Origin: a virus
Reading direction: 5' to 3' (one strand)
Length of the DNA: 23,648 bases
IMG/VR virus record: IMGVR_UViG_3300014911_000468
Span: 1 to 23,648 of that record
The notes under the pieces were generated by a model, which saw only the letters and a list, made by a program, of their open reading frames with translations, made no database searches and was not told the origin of the DNA. Shown one piece after another: positions 20,624-23,648 of the stretch. The stretch's first letter is position 1. Each line of letters starts with the position of its first letter. The translations under genes were made by a program, and so were the position numbers.

Positions 20624-22138
20624 TTATTTTAAATTTTTTCTATCCTGATCGGAATCAAGAACGGTTTGCCCCAGTTCAAACTGATATAATACCCGCACCT
20701 GATCAGATTCACTAAACTGCATATGTCTATGAAGCATCACACCCACCCTCATTATACTCAGCTTCTTCTCGTCCTCTGTCTGGTTGAGCACGTACATAAC
20801 GTCCACATGCCCAAGTTTACCTACCCAGCGGGACGTGTGTCTCTGCTTTATGTCTCTAGCATCCAGTGAGTCCCTAGTACCCTGTGTAGCAGTCACCACA
20901 AGACAGTGGAGCTCCCTTGACAAAGCCTCCAGAGCTATCCAGGTCTTATCCTCTTTCTCGATACCAGTCAATCCTTTATCTTCTGGCCCCATTATGTCCG
21001 CATAATCCACTATCAACACATCAGGCACAAAATCCTCCGAATATTCCAAGACCTCTAAATCCCTTCTTATCACCTCGGAGTTAGCATAAAACGGAGGATG
21101 GGATATAATCCTTATGTTATCCCCATACATCATCTTAAAGCCTCTGGAATACTTAGTCAAAATCTTCAGATTCAGCTTTTCCCGCTCGTAAGAAGCAAAC
21201 CAAGTGGACTGCACGTAGTCATCCAACCCCTTCTCCTTACAATAAGTACAAGGTCGATACTCCATATCAGGTCTGTACTCAGGAAGAGTTTCCCCTTCCC
21301 TCATCAAAGGTATCCTGTTACATCTTTCCTTTCTAGTGCAAGTCCCATACTGGTTCTTCTCACAATCCCAGACCGGGTACACATACACCCTCTTCTCATT
21401 ACCCAAAGCCGTCAGCCTTCTATACAGTCTCTCTGACACCTGTCTATCAGGCATCTCCAGAGTAAAGACAACTACCTTCAAGCGGCTGAACAAAGCCTCT
21501 ACCCCTATCTCCAACAGAAAATGACTTTTACCTCGCTTAAATGGAGCTGTTATCCCCACCAGCCAGTCTCTCTTAAACTTCATCAACCTACCCAGTTCCC
21601 CAGGCATCTGGAAAAGATAATGATCAGAAGTCTCAAGCACCGTCTTCTGATAATCCTCATCAAACGGATTAACCCACTCGCTGGTATGCTTGACAACCTG
21701 CCTGTAGTGGCGTATCTCATCCTCGGCGGCATCTAACTTACCCAATTCAGTCAGTCTCCGCACCGTAGATTGTAACACCTCCAGTGATCTCCTCTTCAAA
21801 TACTCCCTAGAACTGTCCACCAGATAATCTATGTTTAATTCCTCATCAGAGGCAATCACCTTGTCCAAAAAATCTCCTACCAGCTCGCTCTCAGTACTGC
21901 TCAGATTGATTTTCTTATCGTTATAAATGTCAATTATATGGCCCTTTGGAGCTCTTTTGTACTCAGAATAAAAGTCTGATACCCATCGAAACACCTTCCT
22001 CACATTCTCCACTTCAAAATAATCCTTACGAATCAGTGGAATCAGCTCTCGACAGACCTGATCGGACATAATCAAACCTTTTAGAATCTTCAACTCCATC
22101 TCACTATTCAATGATGAAAGCTTCAATCGTCTAGACAT
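20624..22138 (-). CDS. DnaB-family replicative helicase (T4 gp41-like) with a Cys-rich insert
   Basis: A 504-residue RecA-fold hexameric helicase. An N-terminal helical domain (1-150) is followed by Walker A ITAPFKRGKSHFLL (GKS at 203-205), VVVFTLEMPDRQVSERLYRR, and Walker B VLIVDYADIM (D378). Then come VVTATQGTR and RWVGKLGHVDVMYVLNQTEDE, the DnaB-type sensor and R-finger regions. Between the Walker motifs an insert holds C259, C267, C273, C297 and C300 (WDCEKNQ, CTRKERC, CTYC), likely a zinc site not found in ordinary DnaB. The start ATG at 22138 has GGAGG eight bases upstream; a TTG two codons earlier is too close to it. It follows the initiator gene, the usual order for loading a helicase at an origin. 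No primase motif is present, so priming is encoded elsewhere. Confidence 0.88.
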   Translation of the reverse strand: MSRRLKLSSLNSEMELKILKGLIMSDQVCRELIPLIRKDYFEVENVRKVFRWVSDFYSEYKRAPKGHIIDIYNDKKINLSSTESELVGDFLDKVIASDEELNIDYLVDSSREYLKRRSLEVLQSTVRRLTELGKLDAAEDEIRHYRQVVKHTSEWVNPFDEDYQKTVLETSDHYLFQMPGELGRLMKFKRDWLVGITAPFKRGKSHFLLEIGVEALFSRLKVVVFTLEMPDRQVSERLYRRLTALGNEKRVYVYPVWDCEKNQYGTCTRKERCNRIPLMREGETLPEYRPDMEYRPCTYCKEKGLDDYVQSTWFASYEREKLNLKILTKYSRGFKMMYGDNIRIISHPPFYANSEVIRRDLEVLEYSEDFVPDVLIVDYADIMGPEDKGLTGIEKEDKTWIALEALSRELHCLVVTATQGTRDSLDARDIKQRHTSRWVGKLGHVDVMYVLNQTEDEKKLSIMRVGVMLHRHMQFSESDQVRVLYQFELGQTVLDSDQDRKNLK

Positions 22139-22177
22139 AAACAAATCCTCCAGAGTTACTCACTTTCTAACTAAAAC

Positions 22178-23425
22178 TCAATTATTAATCAATGCTTGTT
22201 TGTGTAGATAAGCAGGCAGTAACTTATTGAAAGTGTACTCAGAACAGAAACTCCCCACCTCTATACCCCCCTCCCCGTACCTGTCCACTAGGGCTTTGTA
22301 AAGCAATTCAGCCAGCTCACCTACCGATATTCTAGTCACTAACTTATTACACACCTTATCATAAAAAGCTTTCAACTTGACACTAGCTATAATAAATTTC
22401 CTTTGCTGTTCTATGGTGTATTTCTCAGGAGAAATCCCTCCGAGGGATTTCTCATATAAAGATTTGATTTTATTCACTAGGGCCGGGTATTTGTTCTCTG
22501 CAGTAAGAGGTGTGCTTGGATCATTTTCCAAATAGAAGATGAATAAACTTTTGTAACCTTCCCTGAAGTCGCAATAAAGAAAATCTAACAAAGAAGTAGA
22601 TTTTACTCTTTTAACATGGGCTTTAGTAGGCTTATACTCTAGATTAGTAGAAGCTACAAAGTTATCTATAGATTTAAGTATATCTTCCTTCTTAAAAGGT
22701 CTATCTCTATAGAACTCAAATCCTTCTTTGTTATTAAAAAAAGTGCCTTTAATAAGCTTTTTAAGAGCAAGTACTATTTCTTGGTAAATCTTAGTACTAG
22801 GGTCTTTATGCCTACGTAACCCTTTCTTGTTCCAATAAGAAATTATTTCCTTTATTACTTTGGGAATAAAAAAGTTATTAGACGGTGGTTCAAGGGTGAA
22901 GTTTTTTACTTCACCCTTACTATCTTTTAATAATATATCTCTAGATATATTATTAAAAGTAGTACTAGTAATACTAGTATTATTCGGCTTTGACTCGTCG
23001 TCTAAAACTTCTTTATTTTCAATAGGTTCTGCCGTTTTTTGGGTGGGGGGGTATACGCATTTTTGCGTAGGGTATACGCATTTTTGCGTAGGGTATACGC
23101 ATTTTTGCGTAGGGTCTTTAACTTTTCTTAAAAACCTCTCTATAGGGTATATTTTCCTCAAGTGGCCTTGAGTTTTATTAACGTCTATTTCTATGTATTT
23201 CTCTTTTTTAAGTTGTGCAATTATCCGGGTGACTTGAGACTTACTGATTCCAAACAGCTCGGAAAAGTATCCATTCGTAGCCCAGCAGTAACCTTCCTTG
23301 TTACAAAGAGCTATTATTTCAGAATAGATCAATTTAGCTGTAGAAGACAGATTTGGATCATATCTCACGTCTGCCGGCATTACAGAATAGTAATTAGGTT
23401 TACTTTGGATGTATTTTTTAGCCAT
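22178..23425 (-). CDS. Winged-helix replication initiator with an embedded iteron origin
   Basis: A 415-residue protein. Residues 20-95 are a winged helix like those of phage O/RepA-like replisome organisers (LSSTAKLIYSEIIALC then NGYFSELFGISKSQVTRIIAQLKKEKYIEI). Residues 104-130 are three copies of PTQKCVY, the translation of three exact 21-bp DNA repeats. Residues 130-185 are a low-complexity linker, and 190-415 a helical C-terminal region that may contact the helicase. Phage initiators such as lambda O bind iterons placed within their own gene and recruit the helicase; here the helicase is the next gene. The ATG at 23425 has GAGG six bases upstream. The codon content of the linker appears constrained by the DNA repeats rather than by the protein. 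Confidence 0.72.
   Translation of the reverse strand: MAKKYIQSKPNYYSVMPADVRYDPNLSSTAKLIYSEIIALCNKEGYCWATNGYFSELFGISKSQVTRIIAQLKKEKYIEIDVNKTQGHLRKIYPIERFLRKVKDPTQKCVYPTQKCVYPTQKCVYPPTQKTAEPIENKEVLDDESKPNNTSITSTTFNNISRDILLKDSKGEVKNFTLEPPSNNFFIPKVIKEIISYWNKKGLRRHKDPSTKIYQEIVLALKKLIKGTFFNNKEGFEFYRDRPFKKEDILKSIDNFVASTNLEYKPTKAHVKRVKSTSLLDFLYCDFREGYKSLFIFYLENDPSTPLTAENKYPALVNKIKSLYEKSLGGISPEKYTIEQQRKFIIASVKLKAFYDKVCNKLVTRISVGELAELLYKALVDRYGEGGIEVGSFCSEYTFNKLLPAYLHKQALINN
22429..22453. repeat. Perfect inverted repeat, 12-bp arms, in the initiator gene
   Basis: GAGAAATCCCTC (22429-22440) and GAGGGATTTCTC (22442-22453) are perfect complements around one base. A further TTTCTC at 22421-22426 can pair with the left arm, so overlapping hairpins are possible. 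It lies in the part encoding the C-terminal region (KSLGGISPEK). Confidence 0.7.
22892..22918. repeat. Perfect inverted repeat, 11-bp arms, T5 loop
   Basis: AAGGGTGAAGT (22892-22902), TTTTT, ACTTCACCCTT (22908-22918). It lies within the initiator linker coding region, six bases from the next inverted repeat. It is not followed by a T tract on either strand, so it is not a simple terminator. Confidence 0.75.
22924..22959. repeat. Perfect AT-rich inverted repeat, 17-bp arms
   Basis: CTTTTAATAATATATCT (22924-22940), CT, AGATATATTATTAAAAG (22943-22959). The arms are exact complements and almost all A/T, a plausible duplex-unwinding or cruciform element about 90 bp from the iterons. A 12-bp palindrome, AATACTAGTATT, follows at 22970-22981. 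Confidence 0.78.
23049..23114. repeat. Three exact 21-bp palindromic iterons, probable replication origin
   Basis: Units at 23049-23069, 23070-23090 and 23091-23111 are identical, followed by another GGG. Each unit contains the perfect palindrome TACGCATTTTTGCGTA (TACGCA, TTTT, TGCGTA). The 21-bp period equals two helical turns, so bound dimers would line up on one face of the DNA. A G-rich run (TGGGGGGG) adjoins at 23044-23051 and AT-rich inverted repeats lie at 22.92-22.98 kb. Location inside an initiator gene, upstream of a helicase gene, is the lambda-like origin arrangement. Confidence 0.8.
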
Positions 23426-23565
23426 ATTCTGCCTCTTTCTGATAAGACTGCTTCAGGTTTGTGTACTCTACGGTTGCGACCTTTATCAGATTTCCCTCTA
23501 AAACGCTTATATTTCCGTTTTAACGGGTTATCTGACTCTCGGATAAGTATTGTATGTACACCCAA
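23380..23565 (-). CDS. Possible small basic protein overlapping the initiator start
   Basis: An open frame of 61 residues from a TTG at 23565 (MGVHTILIRESDNPLKRKYK..., very Lys/Arg-rich), with AAGGG six bases upstream. It overlaps the first 46 bases of the initiator gene, more than other neighbours in this genome. No family recognised. It may be a short leader gene or a chance frame in the initiator's upstream control region. Confidence 0.3.
   Translation of the reverse strand: MGVHTILIRESDNPLKRKYKRFRGKSDKGRNRRVHKPEAVLSERGRIWLKNTSKVNLITIL
23438..23547. promoter_or_regulatory. Repeated GATAAG/TTATC sites in the initiator leader
   Basis: TCTGATAA at 23438-23445 is the complement of TTATCAGA at 23483-23490; further TTATC at 23528-23532 and GATAA at 23542-23546 form a second inverted pair, and CCGTTTTAACGG between them is a palindrome. 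These are spaced about 40-60 bases apart upstream of the initiator ATG. They could be operator or initiator binding sites; support is from sequence repetition only. Confidence 0.3.
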
Positions 23566-23591
23566 TCACATCCCTTTAAAACGGGAATATG

Positions 23592-23615
23592 AGCGTCTGA
23601 GACGCTATTTTTTTT
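23592..23615 (+). terminator. Rho-independent terminator for plus-strand transcription
   Basis: AGCGTC (23592-23597), TGA, GACGCT (23601-23606), A, then eight Ts (23608-23615). This is a compact GC stem followed by a T run, reading left to right. No plus-strand gene in the window precedes it, so it would stop antisense transcription or an unannotated plus-strand RNA from the initiator leader. Confidence 0.6.
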
Positions 23616-23626
23616 GACTAGGAAAA

Positions 23627-23645
23627 ATGAAGTCACTGACTTTTT
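23627..23645. terminator. Weak hairpin flanked by A/T runs, possible bidirectional terminator
   Basis: AAGTC, ACT, GACTT with As on the left and five Ts on the right of the plus strand, and the mirror on the minus strand. The stem is short (five pairs). It may mark the boundary with the next gene block beyond the window. Confidence 0.35.
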
Positions 23646-23648
23646 GCA

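Noticed and set aside
22892-22959. Inverted repeats as transcription terminators
   Set aside because: They are within the initiator coding region and are not followed by a T run in the direction of transcription.
23049-23114. CRISPR array
   Set aside because: Only three 21-bp units directly in tandem with no spacers and inside a gene; iterons fit, CRISPR does not.
23162-23617. 151-codon plus-strand frame ending at the plus-strand terminator
   Set aside because: Mostly antisense to the initiator N-terminus; Cys/Phe/Leu-rich shadow without a ribosome site. The terminator next to it keeps a small doubt, noted in findings as possible antisense RNA.

Overview
This window is part of a tailed double-stranded DNA phage genome (Caudoviricetes), seen from the sequence as dense, short-gapped genes almost all on the minus strand. 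It carries a nearly complete phage replication and recombination set plus terminase and head genes. I see no integrase or repressor in it. The DNA is AT-rich with strong GGAGG-type ribosome sites and some TTG/GTG starts. That suits a low-GC bacterial host, but the host cannot be named from the sequence. The cobalamin-dependent (class II) ribonucleotide reductase suggests a host that supplies vitamin B12.

Reading in the direction of transcription (right to left), 23.6-20.6 kb holds a winged-helix replication initiator, with three exact 21-bp palindromic iterons and several long perfect inverted repeats inside its own coding sequence (a probable origin), followed by a DnaB-family helicase. A promoter at 20.6 kb then leads into two unknown genes, a sliding clamp, a uracil-DNA-glycosylase/family A DNA polymerase fusion, a one-subunit AAA+ clamp loader and a coiled-coil protein. 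A second promoter at 14.45 kb leads into a gp32-like ssDNA-binding protein and a RecA/UvsX recombinase. These are followed by about 3.5 kb of very small accessory genes, many rich in tryptophan or CxxC motifs, several start-stop coupled. Next come a tRNA-Trp(CCA), a radical SAM gene, a small Cys/His gene, a 5'-3' exonuclease and a gp47/gp46 (SbcD/SbcC) pair.

A third promoter at 4.8 kb, sharing the composite motif TTGATTAAG-N8-TGTTATAAT with the second, drives the left module. This module contains a large-terminase nuclease domain lacking its ATPase half and a Mu-F-like minor head protein interrupted by a 178-residue intein. It also contains a zinc ribbon protein, a nucleotidyltransferase-fold protein, a HAD nucleotidase and the start of the class II ribonucleotide reductase. 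A well-supported three-way-junction RNA lies just upstream of the nucleotidase gene and carries a CCUCC loop that could pair with its ribosome site.

Points most worth a second look: the three-way-junction RNA; the intein with a zinc finger where an endonuclease would sit; the tRNA 3'-end direct repeat flanking the radical SAM gene; the iteron/inverted-repeat origin inside the initiator gene; the nuclease-only terminase; the UDG-polymerase fusion; and the tRNA-Trp sitting beside a cluster of Trp-rich small genes.
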